From: Elusimicrobiota bacterium | Lineage (GTDB): Bacteria; Elusimicrobiota; UBA8919 | Assembly (NCBI GenBank): GCA_016928195.1 | Contig: JAFGLF010000063.1 | Span: 1-64,000 of the forward strand | Length of the DNA stretch: 64,000 nt | Reading direction: 5' to 3' | Part shown: positions 11,301-20,389 of the stretch, piece by piece | Layout of the letters: every line of letters begins with the position of its first letter | How positions within the stretch are numbered: the stretch's first letter is position 1 | Translations under genes and position numbers: made by a program | The notes under the pieces: model-generated | The model's input: the letters and a program-made list of their open reading frames with translations, nothing else | What the model was told of the DNA's origin: nothing | Databases searched by the model: none

Positions 11301-11422
11301 CTTATCTAGAGTGGCTGAGGGATAGGCCCTGTGAAGCCACAGCAACCGCCCGCCTAAATATGAAATTTTTGGCGGGGTCGAGGTGCTAAAGCCTGAATTC
11401 CGGGAAACCGGGAAACGATAAG
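11301..11422 (+). promoter_or_regulatory. SAM-I (S-box) riboswitch aptamer
   Basis: CTTATCtAGAGtggctGAGGGAtaGGCCCtgtGAAGCCacaGCAACC ... AGGTGCtAAAgCCtgaattCCGGGAAACCGGGAAACGATAAG; P1 CTTATC/GATAAG. Confidence 0.93.
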
Positions 11423-11435
11423 AAGAAGAAATTTT

Positions 11436-11470
11436 AAAAACCTTCTTACTTATCGTTAGAAGGTTTTTTT
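11436..11470 (+). terminator. Riboswitch-controlled intrinsic terminator
   Basis: aaaaaccttct-N11-agaaggttttttt; loop CTTATCG can instead pair with CGATAAG of P1 (antiterminator). Confidence 0.9.
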
Positions 11471-11479
11471 ATTAATAAA

Positions 11480-11574
11480 GAACGCGAATACACGCAAATG
11501 AAAACACACAACGCGAATATTCGCGAATATTTGCGTTAGATTAGTGATAATTCGCGTTTAGCGAACGGAGTGAG
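11480..11574. repeat. CGCGAAT-family element, copy 2
   Basis: acgcgaatacacgcaaat...cgcgaatattcgcgaatatttgcgttagattagtgataattcgcgttt. Confidence 0.9.
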
Positions 11575-11576
11575 CT

Positions 11577-12779
11577 ATGAGAACAATAACAGAAATTAAC
11601 AAAAAAATTAAAAGTGGAAATGCCGTTATTTTAACGGCAGAAGAAATGATTGATCTGGTGGAAAAAGAGGGTGTAAAAAAAGCTGCTCAGAAAGTAGATG
11701 TCGTAACTACAGGTACCTTCGGACCGATGTGTTCATCAGGAATCTACATAAATATAGGCCATTCTAAACCAAGAATCAAACTGGGTGCAGGTGGATGTTA
11801 TTTAAACGATGTCCCTGCATATGCGGGATATGCTGCGGTTGATATCTCACTCGGTGCCAGTGCGGTACCCGACGATGATCCGCGCAATAAATATCATCCG
11901 GGTGATTTTAAGTACGGCGGAGGACATGTCATAGAAGATTTTGTGGCAGGCAAAAACCTAAAATTAATTGCCAAAGCATACGGTACAGACTGTTACCCGA
12001 GAAAAAAACTGGAGACATATATAAACATTAAAAATGTTAATGAAGCTGTCCTTTTTAACTTAAGGAACTGCTACCAAAACTACAACTGTGCAGTCAATCT
12101 CTCATCTAAAACTATTTATACCTACATGGGTGTTCTCAAGCCAAAACTCGGAAATGCTACATATTGTTCCGCAGGCCAGCTTTCACCGCTGTTAAAAGAC
12201 CCGCATTACAGAACAATAGGCATCGGTACAAAAATATTTCTAGGTGGAGGCGTCGGTTTCATATCATGGCAGGGAACACAGCATAATCCGACAGTTAAAA
12301 GAAAGAAAAACGGAACACCTTCAGCTCCTGCGGGTACTATTGCGGTAATCGGTGATTTAAAACAGATGAAACCTCAATGGCTGAGAGGGACAAGTATGCT
12401 TGGCTATGGTGTAACATTAACCGTAGGTATAGGCATCCCAATCCCTATCCTTGACGAGGAAATGGCAAGATTCACAGCAATAAAAGACGAAGAAATATTT
12501 ACACAAGTCATCGACTATGGTAAAAATTATCCTGAGGTCATTCCTGGTTCTCTTGGAGAAGTGAACTATGCCCAATTGAAATCCGGACATATTAAACTCA
12601 GTGATAAGGAGATTCCGACCTCATCACTTTCGAGTTATTCAAAAGCATTGGAAATTGCCAATACTTTAAAGGATTGGATAAAATCTAAAAATTTCTTACT
12701 TACAGAACCGGTTGAAAAACTTCCTGAAGAAAGCTCAGGTTTAACCTGTAAATTATTGAAAGAAAAACCGTTAGAATAA
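11577..12779 (+). CDS. DUF39 homocysteine biosynthesis protein (HcyBio)
   Basis: TTGTFGPMCSSGIYINIGHSKPRIKLGAGGCYLNDVPAYAG; behind a SAM-I riboswitch and paired with NIL-ferredoxin. Confidence 0.9.
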   Translation: MRTITEINKKIKSGNAVILTAEEMIDLVEKEGVKKAAQKVDVVTTGTFGPMCSSGIYINIGHSKPRIKLGAGGCYLNDVPAYAGYAAVDISLGASAVPDDDPRNKYHPGDFKYGGGHVIEDFVAGKNLKLIAKAYGTDCYPRKKLETYINIKNVNEAVLFNLRNCYQNYNCAVNLSSKTIYTYMGVLKPKLGNATYCSAGQLSPLLKDPHYRTIGIGTKIFLGGGVGFISWQGTQHNPTVKRKKNGTPSAPAGTIAVIGDLKQMKPQWLRGTSMLGYGVTLTVGIGIPIPILDEEMARFTAIKDEEIFTQVIDYGKNYPEVIPGSLGEVNYAQLKSGHIKLSDKEIPTSSLSSYSKALEIANTLKDWIKSKNFLLTEPVEKLPEESSGLTCKLLKEKPLE

Positions 12780-12780
12780 G

Positions 12781-12873
12781 AAACGCGAATACACGCAAAT
12801 GAAAACACTCAACGCGAATATTCGCGAACATTTGCGTTAGATTTGCGGTAATTAGCGTTAAGGAGCGTAGCGA
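12781..12873. repeat. CGCGAAT-family element, copy 3
   Basis: aacgcgaatacacgcaaat...cgcgaatattcgcgaacatttgcgttagatttgcggtaattagcgtta. Confidence 0.9.
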
Positions 12874-12875
12874 CT

Positions 12876-13283
12876 ATGCCTACAAAAAAAATCGTATTAA
12901 AGTTTCCGCCGAGACTTGTTGAACAGCCCATTATCTACAAACTTGTTAAGGATTTCGATCTAGAATTTAACATTCTAAAAGCAAACATCATGCCCGATGA
13001 AGAAGGGCTTCTTGTCCTGGAATTAACAGGCGACGAAAAAAAATATAACGAAGGTATAAAATACCTTAAAAGTTTCGGCATTTTAATTCAGCCTCTCAGC
13101 AAGGATGTTGTTCTTGATAAAGAGAAATGCACCCACTGCGGTGCCTGTGTTACTGTATGTCCTGTAGGTGCATTTACTGTTGATGAAAAGACCAGAAAAA
13201 TAGTGTTTGATAATACCAAATGCATCGCCTGCGAACTATGCATTAATGCCTGCCCGCTCCAAGCCATGGAACTTCATTTTTAA
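12876..13283 (+). CDS. NIL-domain 4Fe-4S ferredoxin, partner of DUF39
   Basis: CTHCGACVTVCPVGAF and CIACELCINACPLQAM with N-terminal NIL-like domain. Confidence 0.88.
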   Translation: MPTKKIVLKFPPRLVEQPIIYKLVKDFDLEFNILKANIMPDEEGLLVLELTGDEKKYNEGIKYLKSFGILIQPLSKDVVLDKEKCTHCGACVTVCPVGAFTVDEKTRKIVFDNTKCIACELCINACPLQAMELHF

Positions 13284-13366
13284 CCACTAAAGCATCCCTA
13301 TAGAAATTTATCTTAAATTTGTTAAGGGATTGCTATTTTTACTGATTTTTCGTATAATATTTGATT

Positions 13367-14557
13367 ATGTTACCTGATAAAAAAGGCTATTTCGGCAAAT
13401 TTGGCGGCAGGTTTGTCCCTGAGACAATCATGGCTGCACTTTTAGAGCTTGAAAATGCCTACAAAAAAGTCGATAAAACTTTCAAAAATGAACTTTCCGG
13501 CTATTTTAAAAACTATGTCGGCAGGCCCACACCGCTTTATTTTGCAAAAAGGCTTTCAGACAAACTCGGTTTAAAAATCTATCTTAAAAGAGAGGACCTA
13601 TGTCATACAGGTGCACATAAAATAAACAATGCACTGGGACAAGTATTGCTCGCAAAAAAGATGGGGAAAACCAGAATTATCGCTGAAACAGGTGCAGGAC
13701 AACATGGAGTAGCAACAGCAACAGTCTGTGCCCTTTTCAAAATGAAATGTGATGTTTATATGGGGGATGAAGACATAAAAAGACAGGCATTAAACGTATT
13801 TAGGATGAAACTTCTCGGAGCTAACGTTATTCCGGTACATTCAGGAAGCAAGACACTTAAAGATGCGATAAACGAAGCTTTTCGTGATTGGGTAACAAAT
13901 GTCAAACACACACATTATCTTTTGGGCTCATGTGTGGGTCCTCATCCATACCCTATGATTGTAAGAGATTTCCAGTCTGTAATAGGTAAAGAAGCAAAAA
14001 AACAGATTATTGAAATTGAAGGTAAACTTCCGGATTACCTGGTTGCCTGTGTAGGAGGGGGAAGCAATTCAATAGGTCTTTTTTATCCTTTTTATAAGGA
14101 CAAATCCGTAAAATTTATAGGAGTCGAAGCCGGCGGACTGGGTATTTCAAGCAACAAACACGCAGCAACACTGGTTAAGGGTGACCCCGGCATACTTCAT
14201 GGAACAAAAAGTTTTGTTCTACAGAACAATTCCGGCCAGATAAAAGAGACTCATTCCGTTTCTGCAGGACTTGACTATCCCGGTGTAGGCCCTGAACATG
14301 CATTTTATAAACAGATACACAGGGCGGATTATGTTGCAATAGATGATAAAAAAGCAATTGAGGGATTTAAACTTTTATCTGAAACCGAAGGGATCATTCC
14401 TGCATTGGAACCGGCTCATGCAATTGCATATTTAAAATATTATCCAAAAAAATTAAAAAACCGATCCGCCAGCCGGCGGATTATAATTGTATGTCTTTCC
14501 GGCAGAGGAGACAAGGACATAGACATAGTTAAAAACCAATTACAAATTAAATATTAA
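13367..14557 (+). CDS. trpB: Tryptophan synthase beta chain
   Basis: [38 protein letters not shown]. Confidence 0.97.
   Translation: MLPDKKGYFGKFGGRFVPETIMAALLELENAYKKVDKTFKNELSGYFKNYVGRPTPLYFAKRLSDKLGLKIYLKREDLCHTGAHKINNALGQVLLAKKMGKTRIIAETGAGQHGVATATVCALFKMKCDVYMGDEDIKRQALNVFRMKLLGANVIPVHSGSKTLKDAINEAFRDWVTNVKHTHYLLGSCVGPHPYPMIVRDFQSVIGKEAKKQIIEIEGKLPDYLVACVGGGSNSIGLFYPFYKDKSVKFIGVEAGGLGISSNKHAATLVKGDPGILHGTKSFVLQNNSGQIKETHSVSAGLDYPGVGPEHAFYKQIHRADYVAIDDKKAIEGFKLLSETEGIIPALEPAHAIAYLKYYPKKLKNRSASRRIIIVCLSGRGDKDIDIVKNQLQIKY
14464..14481. repeat. Palindrome ATCCGCCAGCCGGCGGAT inside trpB
   Basis: TCCGCC/GGCGGA palindrome family, also in birA, coaX, atpE and intergenic sites. Confidence 0.75.
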
Positions 14558-14558
14558 A

Positions 14559-15329
14559 ATGAATAATTTAGAACGATTATTAAAAAAGTTTAAAAAAGAA
14601 AATAAAAAAGTGCTTTCAGTTTTTTTAACCGCAGGGTTTCCTGATATAAAAACTACCGGAAATGCAATATTAAAAATAGCAAATTATGCAGATTTAATTG
14701 AGCTCGGAGTCCCATTTTCCGACCCTATAGCAGACGGTCCTACTATTCAGTATTCCTCCCAAAAAGCACTTAAAAAAAACATAGATATCAAAAAAATACT
14801 ATCAACAGTGAAGAATCTCAGAAAAAAAGTAAACATCCCTATTATAGTTATGGGATATTTGAATCCAATATATAACTTCGGATTGAATGAATTTTTTAAA
14901 CAGGCACGAAACTCCGGAGTTGACGGCGTAATAATTCCGGACTTAACATATGAAGAAAGTCATATAGTTAAAAACTTATCGAAAAAATACAGGATAGCAT
15001 ACATTCCTCTGGTCGCCCTGACTACCGATAAAAACAGGGCAAAAGAAATAGCCAGGACTTCAACCGGGTTTATCTATGTTACGGCGGTAACCGGAGTAAC
15101 TGGTGCCAGAAAAGAAATATCACGCGATTTAATCCCTTTTCTTAAAACTCTTAAAAACAAAACTTCAAAACCGCTTATGGTGGGCTTTGGAATATCAAAA
15201 CCTGAACATATTAAAAAAATAAAGAAATTTTGTGACGGCTTTATAGTCGGAAGTGCTGTAATTAATTTAATTCGCAAAAGAAAACCGGTAGAAACACTGA
15301 TAAAACAATTAAAAAATGCTCTTACATAA
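14559..15329 (+). CDS. trpA: Tryptophan synthase alpha chain
   Basis: LIELGVPFSDPIADGPTIQ, GVDGVIIPDLTYEE. Confidence 0.97.
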   Translation: MNNLERLLKKFKKENKKVLSVFLTAGFPDIKTTGNAILKIANYADLIELGVPFSDPIADGPTIQYSSQKALKKNIDIKKILSTVKNLRKKVNIPIIVMGYLNPIYNFGLNEFFKQARNSGVDGVIIPDLTYEESHIVKNLSKKYRIAYIPLVALTTDKNRAKEIARTSTGFIYVTAVTGVTGARKEISRDLIPFLKTLKNKTSKPLMVGFGISKPEHIKKIKKFCDGFIVGSAVINLIRKRKPVETLIKQLKNALT

Positions 15330-15377
15330 AATTAAGGGTTCTTAACTCTTAATTCTAAATTGAGTAAGGGGGATTTT

Positions 15378-16196
15378 ATGGCTGTAATAAAGAAACCTAA
15401 AGACAAGGTATCTGTACCTGACGGACTGTGGAAAAAATGCGACAGTTGCCAGAATATTGTCTATAAAAAAGAACTCCATGAAAATTTTTATGTCTGTCCA
15501 AAATGCAGTTACTATTCCAGGCTTTCCGCAATGGAAAGGATTTCACAACTTCTGGATAAACAGAGTTTTTCTGAAATGTTTTCGGATTTGGAAGCCGTTG
15601 ATTCACTGTCGTTCAACGATACTCAGAAATATTCGACAAGAATAAAACATTCAAAAACCAAAACAAATCTTAAAGAAGCCATTATTGCAGGTACCGGAAA
15701 AATCAATAACAAAGAAATTGTCTTATGTGTTATGGATTTTGCTTTTATGGGCGGCAGTATGGGCAGTGTTGTAGGAGAAAAAATAGCAAGGGCAGCCGAA
15801 TTCGCAGTCAGCAAAAAACTCCCGCTTATAATTATATCTTCTTCAGGGGGAGCACGAATGCAGGAGGGGATGCTGTCGTTGATGCAGATGGCAAAGACAG
15901 CGGCAGCTCTTGCAAAACTCTCCGAAAAAGGTCTTCTTTATATTTCAGTCCTTACCCATCCGGTAACAGGCGGGGTGTCGGCATCTTTTGCCATGCTGGG
16001 TGATGTGATTATCGCCGAACCCAAAGCCCTCATTGGATTTGCGGGACCAAGGGTAATCGAACAGACAATAAAACAAAAACTTCCTGAAGGATTTCAACTT
16101 TCTGAATTTTTACTTGACCACGGCCAGATAGATATGATAGTGGAAAGAAAAGACCTTAGGAATACACTTTCAAAAATTATCAATTTACTAAGGTAA
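15378..16196 (+). CDS. accD: Acetyl-CoA carboxylase carboxyltransferase beta subunit (ORF track start 15360)
   Basis: Zinc finger CDSCQN...CPKCSYY; SSSGGARMQEGMLSLMQMAKT. Confidence 0.96.
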   Translation: MAVIKKPKDKVSVPDGLWKKCDSCQNIVYKKELHENFYVCPKCSYYSRLSAMERISQLLDKQSFSEMFSDLEAVDSLSFNDTQKYSTRIKHSKTKTNLKEAIIAGTGKINNKEIVLCVMDFAFMGGSMGSVVGEKIARAAEFAVSKKLPLIIISSSGGARMQEGMLSLMQMAKTAAALAKLSEKGLLYISVLTHPVTGGVSASFAMLGDVIIAEPKALIGFAGPRVIEQTIKQKLPEGFQLSEFLLDHGQIDMIVERKDLRNTLSKIINLLR

Positions 16197-16210
16197 GCAT
16201 ACTTTCCCGT

Positions 16211-17464
16211 ATGAATCTTAATTATACACAAGCATTAAAGTATGTTGAAAATCTTGGTGAATTTGTTTACGATTTTAATTTAACCCGCATAAAAAGAATC
16301 TTAAAAAAACTGGATAATCCTCAGGATAAATTAAAGGTTATTCATGTTGCAGGCACTAACGGAAAAGGCTCTGTTTGTGCATATATTTCTGCAATCTTAC
16401 AGAAAGCAGGTTACAGAGTCGGACTTTATACATCACCGCATATATTGGATATCCGGGAACGTATTCAGATAAACAGGGAAAAAATTTCAAAAAGTGACTT
16501 TGCGAAATTTGTATTTAACTACTCCCTACTCCCTACTCCCTACTCCCTGACTTATTTTGAATTTATAACAGCAATGGCTTTCTGGCACTTTGAACGTAAT
16601 CAAGTAGATTTTGCAATTATGGAGGTCGGACTGGGGGGACGCCTGGATGCAACAAATGCTGTTGAAAACCCGCTTATCTCTGTTATTACAAACATTTCAC
16701 TTGAACATACTCAGTATCTTGGTAATACAATAAAAAAAATAACAAAAGAAAAATCCGGAATTATAAAAAATAACGGGGTAGTCGCAACTGCTGAATCCGG
16801 CGATGCACTAAAGGTAATAAAAGATATCTGCAGAACAAAAAAAGCAAAGCTCATTCATTCAGGACAAATGAAATACGGGGGTTATAAAACACCTCTTTTA
16901 GGTGAACATCAGAAACAGAATATGCATTTAGCGGTAACAGTGTGCAGATTTCTGAATATACAAAAAAAATATATTGTTGCGGGATTAAAAAATACTTATT
17001 GGCCGGGCAGATTTGAAATTACCCGGCTCACTGCTAACGGCTCGCTGCTAACTGTAGTTTTGGATGTTGCTCATAATCCGGCAGGTATGACAGCATTGTA
17101 TAATTCTATCAAAAATTATCTCGGCAGGAAAATAAACCCTGTTAGAAAGGGCGTCCCGCAAAACAGGATTTCTAACAGGGTAAACTTTGTTTTTGCGGTT
17201 TTCAAGGACAAAGATTATAAAAAAATGATAAAAATTATTTCACCTGCCGTAAAAAACGTATTTATATCAGCAGTCAAAAACAAACGTGCCCTGCATCCCG
17301 GAATTATAAAAAACGAGTTTCGAAACTATATTCCGGAACAAAATATATTTATTTGCACCAATATAAAAAGAGCAATAAAATCGGCAATAACGGCTTCTGA
17401 AGATTTCTGTATCACAGGATCAATATATACTATTGGAGAAGGAATAAAATGGCTAAAAATTTAG
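16211..17464 (+). CDS. folC: Folylpolyglutamate/dihydrofolate synthase
   Basis: VAGTNGKGSVCAYISAILQKAGYRVGLYTSPH, EVGLGGRLDATN, LDVAHNPAG. Confidence 0.95.
   Translation: MNLNYTQALKYVENLGEFVYDFNLTRIKRILKKLDNPQDKLKVIHVAGTNGKGSVCAYISAILQKAGYRVGLYTSPHILDIRERIQINREKISKSDFAKFVFNYSLLPTPYSLTYFEFITAMAFWHFERNQVDFAIMEVGLGGRLDATNAVENPLISVITNISLEHTQYLGNTIKKITKEKSGIIKNNGVVATAESGDALKVIKDICRTKKAKLIHSGQMKYGGYKTPLLGEHQKQNMHLAVTVCRFLNIQKKYIVAGLKNTYWPGRFEITRLTANGSLLTVVLDVAHNPAGMTALYNSIKNYLGRKINPVRKGVPQNRISNRVNFVFAVFKDKDYKKMIKIISPAVKNVFISAVKNKRALHPGIIKNEFRNYIPEQNIFICTNIKRAIKSAITASEDFCITGSIYTIGEGIKWLKI
16519..16546 (+). repeat. (CTACTCC)x4 heptamer repeat in frame in folC
   Basis: Four perfect copies. Confidence 0.95.
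17136..17181. repeat. Palindromic element in folC: 13-bp perfect arms accctgttagaaa / tttctaacagggt
   Basis: Arms read directly; encodes NPVRKGVPQNRISNRVN. Confidence 0.92.
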
Positions 17465-18354
17465 TGGGAATTGATATCGGCGGAACCAAGATACTTATAG
17501 TTCTTATTAGTGAAAACGGCAGGATAAAAAAAACCATCCATGTCCCAACAACCAGCGAACCGCCGCTTACCATATTAAACAGAATAGCGGAACAGTTAAA
17601 ACTATTCAAAAATTTTAAGTCCATAGGTATCGGAATAGCCGGTGATGTTGACGGCAAAAACGGCATTTTAAGACTTTCTCCGAATCTTCCTAAATGGAAA
17701 AACATCAATTTAAAAAAATTCTTTGAAAACAGATTAAAAACTCCTACCATAGTCGATAACGACGCTAACTGTGCAGCCTATGGTTCCTACGTACTTGACG
17801 GGAAAAGAAAATTTAAGAATTTCATTATGATAACCCTTGGGACAGGCATGGGGGGAGGAATTATTATTGACGGCAAACTTTACAGGGGTGCTTCCGGAAC
17901 CGCAGGTGAAATAGGGCACACTACTATAAATCCTAATGGGCCAAAATGTACCTGCGGAAACTACGGATGTCTTGAAACATATATCGGGTCAAAAGGAATA
18001 GTCCGCATGTGGCAGGCCTATAAAACCAGCTTTTATACAAAAAACATAACGCCCTTGATAATTGCCAATATGGCAAGAAAAAACAATAAAAAAGCACAAA
18101 TGGTTTTTGATGAGTTTTCGGAATATCTCGCCATGGGGGTCAGCGGAATAATAAATATTTTCAATCCCGATATGATTTCCTTTTCCGGCGGAGTCTCTAA
18201 TGACTGGGATATCATCAAAAAAGTATTTTTCAAAAAACTAAAATACCACTCATTCTCAACCCCGCTGAAACACGTAAAAATCATAAAATCGAAGTATTCT
18301 AATAATCTTGGAGCAATCGGTGCAGCACTTTTATCTTCTGGTAAAGAAAGGTGA
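17449..18354 (+). CDS. ROK-family sugar kinase/glucokinase
   Basis: GIDIGGTKI, DNDANCAAYG, LGTGMGGGIIIDGKLYRG, CTCGNYGCLETY. Confidence 0.92.
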   Translation: MAKNLVGIDIGGTKILIVLISENGRIKKTIHVPTTSEPPLTILNRIAEQLKLFKNFKSIGIGIAGDVDGKNGILRLSPNLPKWKNINLKKFFENRLKTPTIVDNDANCAAYGSYVLDGKRKFKNFIMITLGTGMGGGIIIDGKLYRGASGTAGEIGHTTINPNGPKCTCGNYGCLETYIGSKGIVRMWQAYKTSFYTKNITPLIIANMARKNNKKAQMVFDEFSEYLAMGVSGIINIFNPDMISFSGGVSNDWDIIKKVFFKKLKYHSFSTPLKHVKIIKSKYSNNLGAIGAALLSSGKER

Positions 18355-20300
18355 TACGGATATACGCTGATAAGATGATACGGAAAAAAATAAAATCTCC
18401 AATGCAGTTTTTACATATCACCATATCACCTTATTATCTTACCAGCTGTCTTTTACTTATTACCTTATTACCTTATCAACTTATTACCTGCCTCTATGCC
18501 GAACAGGAAATCAACATTACATCCGATAAAATGGTTTATGACAAGTCAGGCAACAAGGCGTTTTTCTCCGGCAATGTTAAACTGAATGCTGGAGATATTT
18601 TTGTAAAATGCAAATCGGCGAAATTAGATGTATTTAAAGGGGATGTTTATCTCAAAAGTGTTTATTTTACAACATGTGACCCGGAAAATCCGCATTACAG
18701 GTATTATTCAAAAAGAGTTCATCTGGTTCTGGATAAATATATAACAGCTTTTCCTGCCGTTTTTCTTTTGGATGATGTTCCGCTCGGCATTCATCCGTAT
18801 TATTATAAATCCTTAAAAGATAAAAAACTGAGAGTTGAATTCACTCACGGATATACCAGAGAAGACGACTACTATACAAACGGAACTATAGGATATCAGT
18901 TCTCCGAATATTTCCGTAATAAACTTTACATTGACTACTACTCATATAAGGGTTGGGGTAAAGGGACCGAAGCAACCTATGTGGTTCCGGGACAGCTGGA
19001 CGGCACTGTTTACGGATATATAATAAAAGAAAATGATACTCATGAGAAAAGATGGAATCTAAGAATGTATCATTGGCAGAATCTTACTCATGACTGGATT
19101 GCACAGGTAAATTCAAATGTTTCCAGTGATGAATCATTCAATGACAAATATACCGATGACTGGACAAAAATCGAAAGAGACATAAATTCATCCGTTGCAT
19201 TTACAAAAACCGCACAGCAATCAACAGCCCGTATCTACTTTTCCAGATATGATGTTTTTGATCCTTCTACAAATAAGTACATTTTAACAGATCTTACAGC
19301 TCCTTCCGTTTCATACGAAACCAGAAAAATAAGAATAAAAGAGATGCCTCTTTATTATGAATTCGGTATAAACGGAAAAAGGACATGGAATAGATATAAC
19401 GATTTCTATAAGATAGAAAGCGATTCAAACTTGGATATAACAAATCCCCTTCAGCTTACGAGAAAGGCAACACTTACGTCCTCAGTCGGGTTTGCCGAAT
19501 ACTGGGAAGACAGAAAAAGCAAAGAGGACAAAGAAGATGTCTTCAGAAGTGTTTATAAAACAGATTTAAACCTGCGAATACGCCCGACTTATTTTCTTTC
19601 TCACGAGTTTGGTCATCACTTTGAACAGGAACTCTACAAAAAAAAGGATGAATATCACGGCGTTCTTAGCAATAAGCTCAGAACAACACAATCGGTATAT
19701 CTGGATAATTTAACATTACGGTTCTGGACAGGACTGGATATACGCAGAAAACTTAATGAAAAAATTATTGTATATAGAGACCGCCTGGATGATATAACCT
19801 CTGAAGCTGAATACGATACTTACGGATTTCTGAACCTTTATTACAGGAATTCATATAATGTTGTTAACAGAAAACCTACTTCTGTCCGGTATGAAGCAAC
19901 TGTAAAATTTAAACATGATAGATATAGCCAAGATGAGTCAACAGAAATAGCATATTTAAAAAAAGGAGTTTCATACCATAATAGTATGCCGGATCATGTA
20001 ACATCGTTTGCGGAATTAGGTATCAGACCGACAAAAAACTGGCAGTTTGCCTTTAAAACACAGTTAAGTTTCAATTATAACGATTTTTCCGACTTCAATT
20101 ATTACGAACACCGTATAAATGTATACAGGGACCTGCACTGCTGGGAAGCACTATTTTCATACATTGACAGATATGACGACTATGAATTCTGGTTCAAAAT
20201 AAGAGTAAAACCGCCCTCTTTGGAGAAAAAAGAAAAACGTTTTGAAAAATATGAAAGGAAGTGGTATCCGTGGCGGGAAAAGGGAAGCCAATTCATCTAA
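18351..20300 (+). CDS. LptD/OstA-like outer membrane assembly protein
   Basis: INITSDKMVYDKSGNKAFFSGNVKLNAGDIFVKCKSAKLDV followed by a long beta-rich C-terminus. Confidence 0.7.
   Translation: MIRIYADKMIRKKIKSPMQFLHITISPYYLTSCLLLITLLPYQLITCLYAEQEINITSDKMVYDKSGNKAFFSGNVKLNAGDIFVKCKSAKLDVFKGDVYLKSVYFTTCDPENPHYRYYSKRVHLVLDKYITAFPAVFLLDDVPLGIHPYYYKSLKDKKLRVEFTHGYTREDDYYTNGTIGYQFSEYFRNKLYIDYYSYKGWGKGTEATYVVPGQLDGTVYGYIIKENDTHEKRWNLRMYHWQNLTHDWIAQVNSNVSSDESFNDKYTDDWTKIERDINSSVAFTKTAQQSTARIYFSRYDVFDPSTNKYILTDLTAPSVSYETRKIRIKEMPLYYEFGINGKRTWNRYNDFYKIESDSNLDITNPLQLTRKATLTSSVGFAEYWEDRKSKEDKEDVFRSVYKTDLNLRIRPTYFLSHEFGHHFEQELYKKKDEYHGVLSNKLRTTQSVYLDNLTLRFWTGLDIRRKLNEKIIVYRDRLDDITSEAEYDTYGFLNLYYRNSYNVVNRKPTSVRYEATVKFKHDRYSQDESTEIAYLKKGVSYHNSMPDHVTSFAELGIRPTKNWQFAFKTQLSFNYNDFSDFNYYEHRINVYRDLHCWEALFSYIDRYDDYEFWFKIRVKPPSLEKKEKRFEKYERKWYPWREKGSQFI
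18456..18487 (+). repeat. Octamer tandem repeat CTTATTAC/CTTATCAA x4 in the signal peptide
   Basis: cttattac cttattac cttatcaa cttattac. Confidence 0.92.
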
Positions 20301-20310
20301 AACCTTTTAG

Positions 20311-20389
20311 GCAGGTGAAGTGGGATGACCTCACCACCTCCCTGTGTGTCGTTAGACACACTTTCAGTATGTAAGGAGATGGTGGGGTG
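20311..20389. repeat. CCACCACCTGC/GCAGGTGGTGGGG-family element, copy 1; its end forms the uvrB GTG start
   Basis: gcaggtgaagtgggatgacctcaccacctccctgtgtgtcgttagacacac...ggagatggtggggtg. Confidence 0.75.
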
